Source: JBDGYW01 sp964580055
GTDB lineage: Bacteria > Gemmatimonadota > Gemmatimonadetes > Gemmatimonadales > GWC2-71-9
Direction: 5' to 3'
Length of the DNA: 64,000 nt
NCBI GenBank assembly: GCA_964580055.1
Contig: CAZOJI010000022.1
Span: forward strand, 9,645-73,644
The notes under the pieces: generated by a model
What the model was told of the DNA's origin: nothing
Seen by the model: the letters and a program-made list of their open reading frames with translations, nothing else
The model's database searches: none
Shown here: piece by piece, positions 16,890 through 26,095 of the stretch
Numbering within the stretch: position 1 is the first letter of the stretch
Layout: each line of letters opens with the position of its first letter
Translations under genes and position numbers: made by a program

Positions 16890-19800
16890 ATGGCCGATAC
16901 CCAGGAGCGTCTCAAAAAAACCCTAGCCGACCGCTACGCGTTGAAAGGCGCGGTGGGTCATGGGGGTGCGGCCACGGTCTACCTGGCGGAAGACCTGAAA
17001 CACCGCCGCAAGGTGGCGGTCAAGGTACTGAGGCCGGAGATCGCCGGGGCGCTCGGTGGTGACCGGTTTCTGCGCGAGATAGAGATTGCCGCAGGCCTGC
17101 AGCATCCTCACGTGGTTCCTCTCTACGATTCGGGTGAAGCCGACGGCTTACTCTACTACGTCATGCCGTATCTGGGTGGCGAGACGCTGAGCGCTCGGCT
17201 CGAGCGCCATGGCCAGCTGCCCATAGAAGATGCTCTGAGAATACTCCGCGACATAGCCGATGCGCTCGCCTACGCGCATCAGCGAGGGGTTGTGCACCGC
17301 GACATCAAGCCCGACAACGTGATGCTTTCCGGCAGCCATGCGGTGGTCATGGATTTCGGGGTGGCCAAGGCTCTCACGGAAGCCGCCGACAGCACTGCAA
17401 TCACTTCCTCGGGATTGGCCTTGGGGACACCCGCCTACATGGCACCGGAACAGGCCACGGCAGATCCGGCAGTCGACCATCGTGCCGACATCTATGCGCT
17501 GGGCGTCATGGCCTACGAGATGGTCGCAGGGAGATTGCCATTCGACGGCGACACACCGCAAAAAGTGCTGGCGGCCCATATCACGGCCACTCCCGCGCCC
17601 GTTGAGAAGTACCGATCCGACGTGCCGCCTCAGGTTTCCACCTTGATATCGAGGTGCTTGGAGAAGGAACCGGATAGACGAATCCAGGACACTTCCGATC
17701 TATTGCAGCAACTCGGCTCGCTGGCAACACCGAGCGGCACGGTGACGTTGGCGACCCCTCCGCCAGTTACCAGCGGTAAGCTCAAGTTCGCGCAATTCGC
17801 CGCCTTGTACAGCGTCACCGCCGCCGCAGTGGCCGGCATTTCTCACACCCTGATGCTGGCGCTCGGTCTCCCGCGCTTCGTGTTCACCTTCACGCTGGTC
17901 CTCCTGGTTCTGGGAGTGCCGATTTTGCTATCGACGCTGCGGCTCGAGCTGCGCAGGGCGCCGTCGCGGAGCGGCACCACGCCCGTCGTCAAGGAGTCCA
18001 TTCTCGCCCGGATGTTCACCTGGCGTCGTGCGGTCTCCGGTGGTGTCGTCGCGTTCGTTGGACTCGCGCTTCTGGCAGCCGCATACACATTGATGCGGAC
18101 CATGGGAATCGGCCCGGTCGGCACTCTGGTGGCCACGGGTGTCCTGGAAGAACGGGACCGCGTGATTCTCGCCGATTTTGTGGACCGATCGGGCGACACG
18201 ACTCTTGCTGCCGCCGTGACCGAGGCATTCAGGGTAGATCTCGGCCAATCTCCCATCGTGACTTTGGTGCAAGACGGAGATCTTGCCGAAGCTTTCGCCC
18301 GCATGGAACGCGAGGTTCCTGAAAGAATTACCGTCGATTTGGCTCACGATGTGGCAATGCGCGAGGGGATCAAGGCGATCGTCTATGGCGAGATCAGTAC
18401 TGTCGGAGGCTCGTACGTGCTGTCTGCACAGCTGCGTGAGGCCGCCTCAGGCAACATCCTGGTTCCTCTGCGGGAAACGGCTTCCGACTCGACCGACCTC
18501 ATAGAGGCACTCGACCGGTTGTCCAAACAACTACGTGAGCGCGTGGGCGAGTCGTTGAAATCGATCCGCGCCGGCCCGGCTCTCGAACGTGTCACGACTG
18601 CGTCACTGCCAGCCTTGCGCAAGTATTCACAGGCAAGCAGGGCGATGCACGAGGGAGACGCAGGTAGGGCTGTCGCACTGTTCCAAGACGCCATAGCAAT
18701 GGACACGGCCTTCGCCGCCGCCCACCGCGCACTCTCGATCCAATTGACCAACTACGGGATTGACCGCGCTCTCGCCGCGACTTCCATGAACAGAGCGTAC
18801 CAGTACCGGGACAGATTGACAGATAAAGAGAGGTTGTGGACCGAGGGCTCCTACCACATGGCGCGTGACGAGACCGCCAGGGCTTTGAGCGCTTACCATG
18901 CGCTGCTCGAATTGGAACCGGAAGACGCCGCAGTGCTTAACAACATCGGTGTGTTGTACAATCTCAACCGGCAGAACGAGCGCGCGCTGGAGTACTTCGA
19001 ACGGTCACGTGACCTGGAACCGACGTCGGCCAACGCGGCTTTCAACATCATTGTCAACAACATCGAGTTGGGTCGTCTGGCAGAAGCGCGAGAGGAGAAC
19101 GAACGTTTCGCGGCCGCCGCACCGGATCACCCGTTCTTTCACGTCCACCGTTTCTTCATTGCAGTAGCCGAGTCCAACTACGATATGGCGGAAGAGGCGA
19201 TGGAAGCCTGGTCGGAATTCGGCGACGAGGCCGGTGAGGCCTTGGTGACAAGTTCGCTTCTTGGTTTGGCAGGCATCCGAGGTCGGATATCCACAGCGGA
19301 GCGCATCTTCGATGCAAGCAGAACCCGTGCGGAGTCAGGCAGACAGGTGCGCGAATACCTGTTGGACGCCATCGCCATGGGGTTGCTTGAGATCAACGCC
19401 CGTGACAACGCCGATGCTGGCGTAGCACGGGTGAGTGAGGCTCTGCAGGAGTTTCGCCTGAGCAGATTGGAACCTTTCGATCGTCCTTACCTGGAACTGG
19501 CAGAGTTCTACGCGCGCGCCGGTCTCGCGGAACGCGCCAGGCAGATGCTCGGCGCGTATGAGACAGAAGTCGAGCTGGAATTCCGGACTCTGGCCGGCGG
19601 ACAACACCAAAGAACAAGAGGTTTCGTCGCGCTAGCCGAAGACCGGATCGGAGCTGCACTCGATCACTTCCGCAGGTCCGACCAGGGGAGCTGTACTGTC
19701 TGTGTACTGCCCGCTATGGCCCAGGCGTACGAGAGAATGGGAGCCGAGGATTCTCTGTTTGCGGTACTGGATCGTTACGTCAACAGTTCGGACGATGACC

Positions 19801-20009
19801 GTTTCCCGGTCGATGCCGTCGAGCTCCCGGGTGCGTATGTGCGCCTTGGCGAACTGCAAGAGGCCCGCGGCCGTAGAGAAAGAGCCATCGAGTACTACAA
19901 CCGCTTCGTTAACCTGTGGAGCAATGCCGACCCCGAGCTCAGGCCGCAGGTAGAGGACGTAGAACAGCGAATCTCGCGCCTGGCCGCCGAGAGCGGCACC
20001 AGCCAGTGA
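16890..20009 (+). CDS. Membrane Ser/Thr protein kinase with C-terminal TPR region
   Basis: The 1039-residue protein begins with a complete Hanks-type kinase domain: glycine loop G-H-G-G-A-A-T-V (23-30), Lys45 in V-A-V-K, catalytic loop H-R-D-I-K-P-D-N (136-143), D-F-G at 155-157 and A-P-E at 185-187. Three hydrophobic helices follow (about 300-322, 328-350, 382-402). Residues 410-560 resemble the FlgO/TolB-like nucleoside-free region that often follows such kinases, and about 560-1030 is a TPR superhelix. With three membrane passes and a cytoplasmic kinase, the TPR part would face the periplasm. This architecture is frequent in Gemmatimonadota and Acidobacteriota. Targets are unknown. It converges on the amphi-Trp gene with only 15 bases between stops. 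Confidence 0.92.
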   Translation: MADTQERLKKTLADRYALKGAVGHGGAATVYLAEDLKHRRKVAVKVLRPEIAGALGGDRFLREIEIAAGLQHPHVVPLYDSGEADGLLYYVMPYLGGETLSARLERHGQLPIEDALRILRDIADALAYAHQRGVVHRDIKPDNVMLSGSHAVVMDFGVAKALTEAADSTAITSSGLALGTPAYMAPEQATADPAVDHRADIYALGVMAYEMVAGRLPFDGDTPQKVLAAHITATPAPVEKYRSDVPPQVSTLISRCLEKEPDRRIQDTSDLLQQLGSLATPSGTVTLATPPPVTSGKLKFAQFAALYSVTAAAVAGISHTLMLALGLPRFVFTFTLVLLVLGVPILLSTLRLELRRAPSRSGTTPVVKESILARMFTWRRAVSGGVVAFVGLALLAAAYTLMRTMGIGPVGTLVATGVLEERDRVILADFVDRSGDTTLAAAVTEAFRVDLGQSPIVTLVQDGDLAEAFARMEREVPERITVDLAHDVAMREGIKAIVYGEISTVGGSYVLSAQLREAASGNILVPLRETASDSTDLIEALDRLSKQLRERVGESLKSIRAGPALERVTTASLPALRKYSQASRAMHEGDAGRAVALFQDAIAMDTAFAAAHRALSIQLTNYGIDRALAATSMNRAYQYRDRLTDKERLWTEGSYHMARDETARALSAYHALLELEPEDAAVLNNIGVLYNLNRQNERALEYFERSRDLEPTSANAAFNIIVNNIELGRLAEAREENERFAAAAPDHPFFHVHRFFIAVAESNYDMAEEAMEAWSEFGDEAGEALVTSSLLGLAGIRGRISTAERIFDASRTRAESGRQVREYLLDAIAMGLLEINARDNADAGVARVSEALQEFRLSRLEPFDRPYLELAEFYARAGLAERARQMLGAYETEVELEFRTLAGGQHQRTRGFVALAEDRIGAALDHFRRSDQGSCTVCVLPAMAQAYERMGAEDSLFAVLDRYVNSSDDDRFPVDAVELPGAYVRLGELQEARGRRERAIEYYNRFVNLWSNADPELRPQVEDVEQRISRLAAESGTSQ

Positions 20010-20024
20010 GACGGATATGGCGAT

Positions 20025-20612
20025 TCACTTGTACAGCTCGTGGCACCGGTCTTTCATATCGACGAGTGAGTCGATCGCCACCATGATGTCCGGAAGGCTC
20101 TCTTCGTCATAGGCAGCAGAGAAGTTGTCGAGCCGCTCCAGAAATTCCTCGTAGAAGGGCTCTCCCTTCTTTCGGTAGGTGCACATTGCCCTCGAGTCAA
20201 CACAGAACCGTTCCACTGCCTCCCAATCCGGGAGTCGGTTCTTGTGATGAACGCTCGACCGAATCACAACCAGGTCGTCGGACATACGTTTCTTGAGCTT
20301 CTTGTACTTCTCTTTCTTCTTCGCCGGAGCAACGACCTCTGCCAACTCTTCGGCATGGCTATCAGAGGCCTTCTCCAGCGGCGCAGTATGCCCAGTACTC
20401 CAAGCAAGAGAGAGACTGAACTTCACCTTGTCTTTCTTGACCTTCGCCTTGACAGCGATCGATAGATCACTGGACGGATCGAGCCGGAGCTGTTCTGAAC
20501 CATGATCGACGGATATCTCTCCCTCGCGCAAGCTCATTGCGAGTTCCTCGAGGTACATGGCAGCCTTCTCTCTGTTCACCCGCCATTTCGACTCCAGTTC
20601 CTTCTTCTCCAT
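20025..20612 (-). CDS. Amphi-Trp domain protein with XXXCH-like C-terminus
   Basis: A 195-residue soluble protein; ATG 20612 has GGAG six bases upstream. The N-terminal ~85 residues match the amphi-Trp domain: an amphipathic helix with K-A-A-M-Y-L-E-E-L-A, then short strands ending L-S-L-A-W. A Lys-rich linker (A-K-K-K-E-K-Y-K-K-L-K-K) joins a helical C-terminal domain that ends M-K-D-R-C-H-E-L-Y-K, the Cys-His pair seen in the XXXCH domain. From memory, both domains are linked to the so-called GAK system of other bacteria (with an ATP-grasp enzyme and a CofD-like protein), but I see no GAK partner nearby. The biochemical role is unknown. Confidence 0.7.
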   Translation of the reverse strand: MEKKELESKWRVNREKAAMYLEELAMSLREGEISVDHGSEQLRLDPSSDLSIAVKAKVKKDKVKFSLSLAWSTGHTAPLEKASDSHAEELAEVVAPAKKKEKYKKLKKRMSDDLVVIRSSVHHKNRLPDWEAVERFCVDSRAMCTYRKKGEPFYEEFLERLDNFSAAYDEESLPDIMVAIDSLVDMKDRCHELYK

Positions 20613-20793
20613 TCCGGACTCCAATCCAATCTCACTGACGAAGCCGTGCCCAGGGGCGACAATAATACTGCTATTGCGGCTCCTGAATCAAGAGAAGGCG
20701 GCGAGGTGGGAATCGTGGACCCGTTGAGCCAACCTGCCCCGACTCAGGAGAAAGGAGATGCCTTCCGGCGGGAACAGGGTCGAACAAGCGGTG

Positions 20794-21033
20794 TTAGCGG
20801 GAACGGCGCCTGCGACTGGGATCATCCGCCACTATCGCATTGAGGCCGCACCGCCTGCAGGCCACTTCGAAATATCTGCGCGTAGTTCCCACCCCGGCTA
20901 TGGGACCGGCGAGCACCAAAGTGTCATCGCACCGGGGGCAGGCGACTCGACCCTGGGGAGTGTCCATCATATCGTTGATCTGTTCCATCTCCTCGTTCGT
21001 GAAAGTCGGAGACGGTTTCTTCGGCTCGGCCAT
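20794..21033 (-). CDS. Small zinc-ribbon-like protein
   Basis: A 79-residue protein with AGGAAAG upstream of ATG 21033. Residues about 1-27 form an acidic helix (F-T-N-E-E-M-E-Q-I-N-D-M-M). A zinc-ribbon-like core follows with C-P-R-C and C-R-R-C pairs about 25 residues apart, and a basic tail (R-R-R-R-S-R) ends the protein. I do not recognise a named family. The four Cys suggest one bound zinc; the basic tail could contact nucleic acid. It lies in a same-strand run of small genes (20.0-23.5 kb) that may be partly co-transcribed. Confidence 0.65.
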   Translation of the reverse strand: MAEPKKPSPTFTNEEMEQINDMMDTPQGRVACPRCDDTLVLAGPIAGVGTTRRYFEVACRRCGLNAIVADDPSRRRRSR

Positions 21034-21171
21034 TCGTCTTTCCTGCGCTATGAGCGCGTTGCGTTCTGCAACAATCTATGCCGGCTCACTTGCAGATTGA
21101 GCCTGTTGGTCGCTTCACAACGCGGTCGAGCGAAAGAACATGGAAGACTGCGAATCGATTCGGCGTTCAAC

Positions 21172-21477
21172 TCAGGTGGAGCCCTCTATTCTCTTGGGCT
21201 GTTCATTTCGCTGGCGCGTAAGCATCCGCTCCGCAAAATCTATCCGCTCGATCACGTCATCTAGTAGTGCCGCCTGATTGGCGACCATCTCGTTCGACTG
21301 CTCCAGCCGCTCCTCCAACTCGGCGATTCGTTCCGCGAGAGCCGCAGATTTCCCACCCCGACGCACACGCCTGATTGGCCCTTTACCCCAGATCAAGAGC
21401 TTCACCCCAAAGGCCGTGCCCAGCAGCGTTGCAAAGACGACGGCAGGTTCCAACAGTTCGAAAAGCATTGGGTTCAT
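21172..21477 (-). CDS. Small membrane-anchored coiled-coil protein
   Basis: A 101-residue protein; ATG 21477 follows GAGGAACAACC. One hydrophobic N-terminal helix (about residues 8-30, V-V-F-A-T-L-L-G-T-A-F-G-V) is followed by a basic stop-transfer stretch (R-R-V-R-R-G-G-K) and a long amphipathic helix rich in Glu (about 44-92). The layout recalls small phage-shock-type membrane proteins, but no diagnostic motif was seen and no psp genes are near. Function unknown. Confidence 0.65.
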   Translation of the reverse strand: MNPMLFELLEPAVVFATLLGTAFGVKLLIWGKGPIRRVRRGGKSAALAERIAELEERLEQSNEMVANQAALLDDVIERIDFAERMLTRQRNEQPKRIEGST

Positions 21478-21590
21478 GGTTGTTCCTCAAAGCTCCTGGG
21501 CCCTGAGCGGCCTCAGCCAGTGTTGATACAGCGGTGTCCAAGCAAGGTCAGTCGTGTCTCTTGCGGCACACACTGGGCACGTGAACGGCC

Positions 21591-22745
21591 CTACATGGCC
21601 CTGGCCAAAATCTCCCACATCTCTTCCGGTAAGAGTGCGATAGGATTCCCCTTCATGGAACTGGCGTTGGAGGCCTTTTCGATCAAAGCCGGGAAATCCC
21701 CTTCCGCCAATCCGTAGGACCGCAGCGGCGGAACTCTCAGCGTCTCGCAAAGGTTCTCGACCCAGTGGACACCATCCTCCGCCACGGCTGTGCCGTTACC
21801 GGTGAGGATGCGAGCCACTTCATCATAGCGCCTCGAGGCCTCTTCCAGAGGCGTCCGGTCCTTGAGCGCTCTTACGTTCACCGACATCACGTGCGGCAGC
21901 AGCGCTGCACAGACCGCGCCGTGTGGACCCGGGAACATGCCTCCGAATGGTCCGGCAAAGCCGTGTACTGCTCCCAGCTTCGCGTTGGCTAGCGCCAGAC
22001 CGCCGAACAAACTGGCTATTGCCATGTCTTCGCGCGCTTCTCGGGCGCTGCCGTTTTCGTACGCCCTTTGCAGGGAGCGGCCGGCTCGACACATGCCTTC
22101 CCGGCACAGCGAATCGGTGATAGGATTGGGGCTGCTAGATACAAATGGCTCAATGACTTGAGTCAACGCATCGAGACCGGTGCCGGCCGTGGTTTTCGGC
22201 GGTAGAGTAAGGGTTAGCTCGGGATCGACCACGGCGAAGTCAGGAAGCAACAGCGGGCTGCGCAGGCTGACTTTCACCCCGTGCTCAGGCGACCCCAATA
22301 CTGCGTTTCGAGTCACCTCCGCTCCTGTTCCCGCAGTCGTGGGTATGGCAATGAATGGGGCGGTCGGCACCGTGAGTTTCTTTCCCTCCCCTACGACCTC
22401 CAGATAATCCAGCGGCGAACCGCCATTGGTGAGCAAAGCCGCAATCGCCTTTCCCGTGTCCAGGGCGCTGCCGCCCCCAAAACCAAGTACCACGTCAGAT
22501 TCTGTTTCGCGTGCGACATCTGTTCCCCGAGTTGCCGTATCCGTGGTAGGCTCTCCGGAAACCGAGAACATGGTGTACTCGACCTTGGCTGCAGCGAGTG
22601 CACCCAACAGTGGTTTAGCTCGTGCACTCGAACCGCCCGTGACCACAAACGCCCGTTTCCCCAGGGCTGCCGCGAGTGGACCGGCTTCGGCCACGGTACC
22701 GGGCCCGAACAGAATTCGTGTCGCGGTGGCGAACTCGAAGCGCAA
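21591..22745 (-). CDS. Iron-containing alcohol dehydrogenase (maleylacetate-reductase-like)
   Basis: The 384-residue protein has the two-domain group III dehydrogenase layout. NAD-binding motif G-F-G-G-G-S-A-L-D-T-G-K is near residue 90, and I-P-T-T-A-G-T-G-A-E-V near 138. The metal region includes D-A-L-T-Q-V-I-E-P and two conserved His, in A-V-H-G-F-A-G-P and G-P-H-G-A-V-C-A. Members oxidise alcohols or reduce maleylacetate and related carbonyls using Fe(II). The gene starts four bases after the stop of the ABM-domain gene, so the two form an operon and may act on one small substrate, but the substrate is unknown. Confidence 0.9.
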   Translation of the reverse strand: MRFEFATATRILFGPGTVAEAGPLAAALGKRAFVVTGGSSARAKPLLGALAAAKVEYTMFSVSGEPTTDTATRGTDVARETESDVVLGFGGGSALDTGKAIAALLTNGGSPLDYLEVVGEGKKLTVPTAPFIAIPTTAGTGAEVTRNAVLGSPEHGVKVSLRSPLLLPDFAVVDPELTLTLPPKTTAGTGLDALTQVIEPFVSSSPNPITDSLCREGMCRAGRSLQRAYENGSAREAREDMAIASLFGGLALANAKLGAVHGFAGPFGGMFPGPHGAVCAALLPHVMSVNVRALKDRTPLEEASRRYDEVARILTGNGTAVAEDGVHWVENLCETLRVPPLRSYGLAEGDFPALIEKASNASSMKGNPIALLPEEMWEILARAM

Positions 22746-22749
22746 GCTT

Positions 22750-23055
22750 CTACCAGCCCGCGTCTTCCGGGAAGACGCTGTCGTATTTGATGCTGCTGCG
22801 CGGCTCGGCCATCATCTCCGCCACCGTGTCGCGCCAGGTCTGATAGTGAGACGTTTGCTTGTGCTTGCTCGGGTCGTCTGGGGTGCGATAGACCTCCAAC
22901 AACACGAACCGGGTCGGATCATCCTGTTGCTGGATGACATCGAATCGTGCTATTCCCGGCTCCATTATGCTGTTGTGCGCGTTTTCCAACGTAGTTGTGC
23001 GGAAGGCCTCTATGAAATCCGGTTTCACGTGCACGTGGACATGGACGATGAGCAC
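22750..23055 (-). CDS. Antibiotic-biosynthesis-monooxygenase (ABM) domain protein
   Basis: A 101-residue dimeric ferredoxin-like fold protein. I place the start at GTG 23055, which has GGGAGGAG eight bases upstream; the longer frame from 23085 lacks a signal. V-H-V-H-V-K-P-D-F-I-E-A-F forms the first strand and helix, and F-V-L-L-E-V-Y-R-T-P-D-D, H-K-Q-T-S-H-Y and W-R-D-T-V complete the ABM pattern (LsrG/YgiN type). Relatives act as quinol or small-molecule monooxygenases or isomerases. It is the first gene of the pair with the iron-containing dehydrogenase. Confidence 0.85.
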   Translation of the reverse strand: MLIVHVHVHVKPDFIEAFRTTTLENAHNSIMEPGIARFDVIQQQDDPTRFVLLEVYRTPDDPSKHKQTSHYQTWRDTVAEMMAEPRSSIKYDSVFPEDAGW

Positions 23056-23185
23056 TGTCTTCGCTCCTCCCGAGTGATTCAACAACCAATGGTATTCGAG
23101 TGCAAATCCAGATCTGTTTACGATACCTGCTGGAGGAGTGAAGACAAGGGCATGTGGAGAGTGGATTGAGACGCCGGCCGAACTT

Positions 23186-23494
23186 TCAATGCGAGCTCTC
23201 AGAATCAGCGAGCGCCTCCGCTGCTGTCAGAAGGTCCGCAAAGGTCCGTTCCAACCTGGCTGCCGCGCGTCCGCTGGATATTATCCCGCACGCCACATTG
23301 AAGAAGGCGCGACTGAGCTCCACCAGCTTCAAATTGCCCGAAGCCCTAGCCGCACGGTCGATCCGCGTTGCCGCCTGGCGCAGTGGCTCGTTAGCTCCAT
23401 GATCGAGGGGGAACGTCGCTACGTAGGCCACGATGTCCGAGGCTTCTCGGACGGCTTCCAGAAGTGCTTTCCGCTGGTCTATGTGAAAAGACAT
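23186..23494 (-). CDS. Small helical protein of unknown function
   Basis: A 102-residue protein, all-helical by inspection, with GAGGAACAGC before ATG 23494. It has no signal peptide, membrane segment or Cys pairs. The pattern of spaced Ala and Leu (for example L-R-Q-A-A-T-R-I-D-R-A-A-R-A) suggests a four-helix bundle. I recognise no family. Same strand as the ABM/dehydrogenase pair, 130 bases upstream of it. Confidence 0.55.
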   Translation of the reverse strand: MSFHIDQRKALLEAVREASDIVAYVATFPLDHGANEPLRQAATRIDRAARASGNLKLVELSRAFFNVACGIISSGRAAARLERTFADLLTAAEALADSESSH

Positions 23495-24130
23495 GCTGTT
23501 CCTCGTTTCGGCAGCCGGTCGATCTCAGTGAGATTCCTGGCGTTGCGGCCCCGGGTCGCCCCGGGTGTGCTCTTGTCGTTCGAGAACTGTCTATCTCAAA
23601 AGCAAAGTCCGTACCGCCTCTATATAGGTCCTTTCGCGCTGCTACCGCCAACCGTTTCTGCCTGGCGGTCTGCTTGCAAGAGGGTTGTTGAGGCTCTCGG
23701 CTGCTCGCAAGGAAATAGGTGTCGGGTGTTGCGGCAATCGTTCGACCGGCGCCGGATTGGCAATCTGCGAGAACCAGCGGCAATCCGCCTGTTGTAGAAT
23801 TGCACCAGTTCTGTGGGAGCCTCGCTGTGTGGACCGTCACGATTTCTGTGTGCGTTCCGTCCTGCGCCCTTTCCTGTTCCAGGAAACCAGGTGCTCCTGG
23901 AAGCTGCATGCCGCGAGCGGCCCTGTGACCGCAAGCACGAGGCTCTCGATTCACACTCAGGTCAACGCGGAACGCCGTCATGTGGCGCCGTGTGCAGTGC
24001 CTTGTCTCCCGGCCCGCCGGCTGGGCCATCGCCACCTGATCGACGGCCGCCCTGGCGTTCGCGGTTTATACGGCAGCTAATCTGGCGCCGCCGGGCCTTC
24101 CCAGCGGCGCCTGTTTCTATCTACCGCCGT
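23495..24130. other. 636-base region without a convincing gene
   Basis: Open frames exist on both strands (one of about 214 codons on the minus strand), but they lack ribosome-binding sites, signal peptides or recognisable motifs and look like GC-rich chance frames. No tRNA-like cloverleaf or repeat was found. The only clear structure is the hairpin at 24084-24111. It must contain the promoter of the small gene at 23494, reading leftward. Confidence 0.5.
24084..24111 (-). terminator. GC-rich hairpin downstream of the CocE-like hydrolase
   Basis: A perfect 8-bp inverted repeat, GGCGCCGC and GCGGCGCC, with a 12-base loop, starts 19 bases past the hydrolase stop on the minus strand. No T-run follows in that direction; on the plus strand TGTTTCTATC follows. 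A probable terminator, perhaps factor-assisted. Confidence 0.5.
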
Positions 24131-26095
24131 TCAGCGATCGACTACTGTCAACACGATCCGAGAGGGGTATTCGGCCGAGTGGTGTACGGCGTTGTGCGCA
24201 ACGACCGCTTCAGTTTCGTCGTAGTTGTTGCCGCCGGTGTTCAGATTGCGGTCGAAACGCGGGAAGTTGCTGCTGGCGATCTCTATGCGCAGCCGGTGAC
24301 CCACATCGAAGTAGTTGCTCGTGACCAAAGGCTGAAACGTCACCTCGTACACCTCGCCCGATCGCATCCAAACCTCGGGTTGGTCGTAACCATTGCGATA
24401 GCGCATGCGTTGAATCGACTCGTCGAGGCTGTAGGCTCGGCCGTCCGGATACACGTCGATCACGCGGACCGTGAAATCGGTATCCCTCGCGTCGGAAGAC
24501 ACAAACAGTGTCGGCACGATCGGGCCGCTGACCTCGGTTCCCTCCTGGAATGGCGCAGACGTGTAGACAAGGATGTCGGGGTCGTTTTCCATCTCGCGTT
24601 GATCGACCGAGCCGACCGGCCACGAGCTGCCGTTGTGAGACATGACCGGGTCCATCGGATCGTAGGTAAACCGATCGGGATTGTCTGTGGTTGGCGGCGA
24701 TGCAGTCAGTTCTCCGTCGCCGGCCAGCGTGTTGGCAAAGCCACCGCTGGAAAGGTAGAACGTTCTTTCTTCCGCGCCCGCCGGCGGCCACACGTCCCCC
24801 GAATGCCACTGGTTTTCGCCCATCGTGTAGTAGTGCACCTTGGGCAGCGTGTCGAGCGCTTCACCGCCCTCACCCTTCAAGAAGCGGTCGAAGAACTGGA
24901 ACATGATTTCCTGGTAGTTGAACCGCACGTCGCCCAGGTTGCGTTCGCCAGCCACATACTCCTCCGGGCCGACCGTGGCACCATCTGCCCCGGTGTCGGT
25001 CCTGCGAAAGCCGCAGTGCGTAATCGGCGCGAGGACCATCCACTGCTGGTCGGCGGCGGCTTCCTCCGCGGTGGCTCTGACGTGATTGTATGACTCGATA
25101 TTCGGCGCCACTCCCACGTCGAACAACGAAATGAACCAAAGACCGGGTATGTTGATCTGCATGTTGTCGTGCCAGAGCCCGCCGCGGTACCAGGCCGGGT
25201 CGTTGGGAGTCCGCTGAATCATCCTGCCGCCGGTAGCAACCGGCATGGAGTCGGCGAAGATTCCCCGCGGCCCATCTACGTGCCTCATGATGTCCTGCAC
25301 CGGCAGGTGCCAGTAAGCCTCCGACCAGTCGACTCTGGGGCTGCGCTCGCCGAGATCGAATAGCCTGGCGGCCTTGACCAGCTCCTCTCGCGTTGTATTG
25401 CGAGGGAACATCGGTCTGACCTGATTCTGCTCTCCGTACAACCAACCGATAAACAGCATCTGCATTGCTCCGCCACGATACCAATTCCCCTGCTCGTAGT
25501 AGGGACCCACACGTCCCACACCGGCCCCAAACCCCTGCACATTCATTGCGGCGAAGCCCGGATGGCCCAGCGAAGCTACTGCGGGCTGCCACTCCGCCGT
25601 GGAGGAGCAGCCGGTGGTTCCCATCTTGCCGTTCGACCACGGTTGGCTGGTCATCCACTCGAGGGCGTCGTAACCGTCAGTGAGTGGAGGCCCCAGAATG
25701 TCCCAGTTTCCCTCTGAGAAGAAATGCCCGCGCTCCAACATGTAGACGTGTACGTAGCCGCGCTTCACGTCCCGGAGTATTCTGGACATGTCCCTCGGAA
25801 CTCCATTGTTGATGTCCCAGTAATTGGAGTTGTATGGCGTGCGGACCCAGATCGCGGGATATCGTTTGGACGTGTCTTTGGGACGGTAGATGTCTGCGGA
25901 GATACGGATGCCGTCGCGCATCGGGATCATCACTTTGCGTTCCACGATCGCGATCGATTGCAGCTCGTTCTCCAGCGCCCAACGCTGTGCTTTCTGCTCG
26001 TCCGTCAACGGCGTCCCGCGCTGAGCAGCCAGCGGAGCAAGCGCGATCACTAGAAAGATTGCCGCGAAAATCAACTTGGAACAGCTCTTCTTCAT
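24131..26095 (-). CDS. Secreted CocE/NonD-family (X-Pro dipeptidyl-peptidase S15-like) hydrolase
   Basis: The 654-residue protein starts at ATG 26095, with GGAGG seven bases upstream and a signal peptide ending L-A-A-Q. The alpha/beta-hydrolase part shows M-R-D-G-I-R-I-S-A-D-I-Y-R-P near the start, and the probable nucleophile elbow T-G-C-S-S-T-A-E-W-Q. This elbow departs from the usual G-x-S-Y-x-G of the family. The C-terminal jelly-roll part has P-T-L-F-V-S-S-D-A-R-D-T-D-F and H-R-L-R-I-E-I-A-S-S-N-F-P. Members cleave acyl, ester or X-Pro substrates; the specific substrate is not predictable. Just after the stop comes ACGGCGGTAG, the same decamer as in the hairpin at 7821. Confidence 0.88.
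   Translation of the reverse strand: MKKSCSKLIFAAIFLVIALAPLAAQRGTPLTDEQKAQRWALENELQSIAIVERKVMIPMRDGIRISADIYRPKDTSKRYPAIWVRTPYNSNYWDINNGVPRDMSRILRDVKRGYVHVYMLERGHFFSEGNWDILGPPLTDGYDALEWMTSQPWSNGKMGTTGCSSTAEWQPAVASLGHPGFAAMNVQGFGAGVGRVGPYYEQGNWYRGGAMQMLFIGWLYGEQNQVRPMFPRNTTREELVKAARLFDLGERSPRVDWSEAYWHLPVQDIMRHVDGPRGIFADSMPVATGGRMIQRTPNDPAWYRGGLWHDNMQINIPGLWFISLFDVGVAPNIESYNHVRATAEEAAADQQWMVLAPITHCGFRRTDTGADGATVGPEEYVAGERNLGDVRFNYQEIMFQFFDRFLKGEGGEALDTLPKVHYYTMGENQWHSGDVWPPAGAEERTFYLSSGGFANTLAGDGELTASPPTTDNPDRFTYDPMDPVMSHNGSSWPVGSVDQREMENDPDILVYTSAPFQEGTEVSGPIVPTLFVSSDARDTDFTVRVIDVYPDGRAYSLDESIQRMRYRNGYDQPEVWMRSGEVYEVTFQPLVTSNYFDVGHRLRIEIASSNFPRFDRNLNTGGNNYDETEAVVAHNAVHHSAEYPSRIVLTVVDR

Noticed and set aside
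23391..24035. Minus-strand open frame of 214 codons in the gene-poor stretch
   Set aside because: No ribosome-binding site, low-complexity Arg/Thr/Pro-rich product, overlaps a better small gene.
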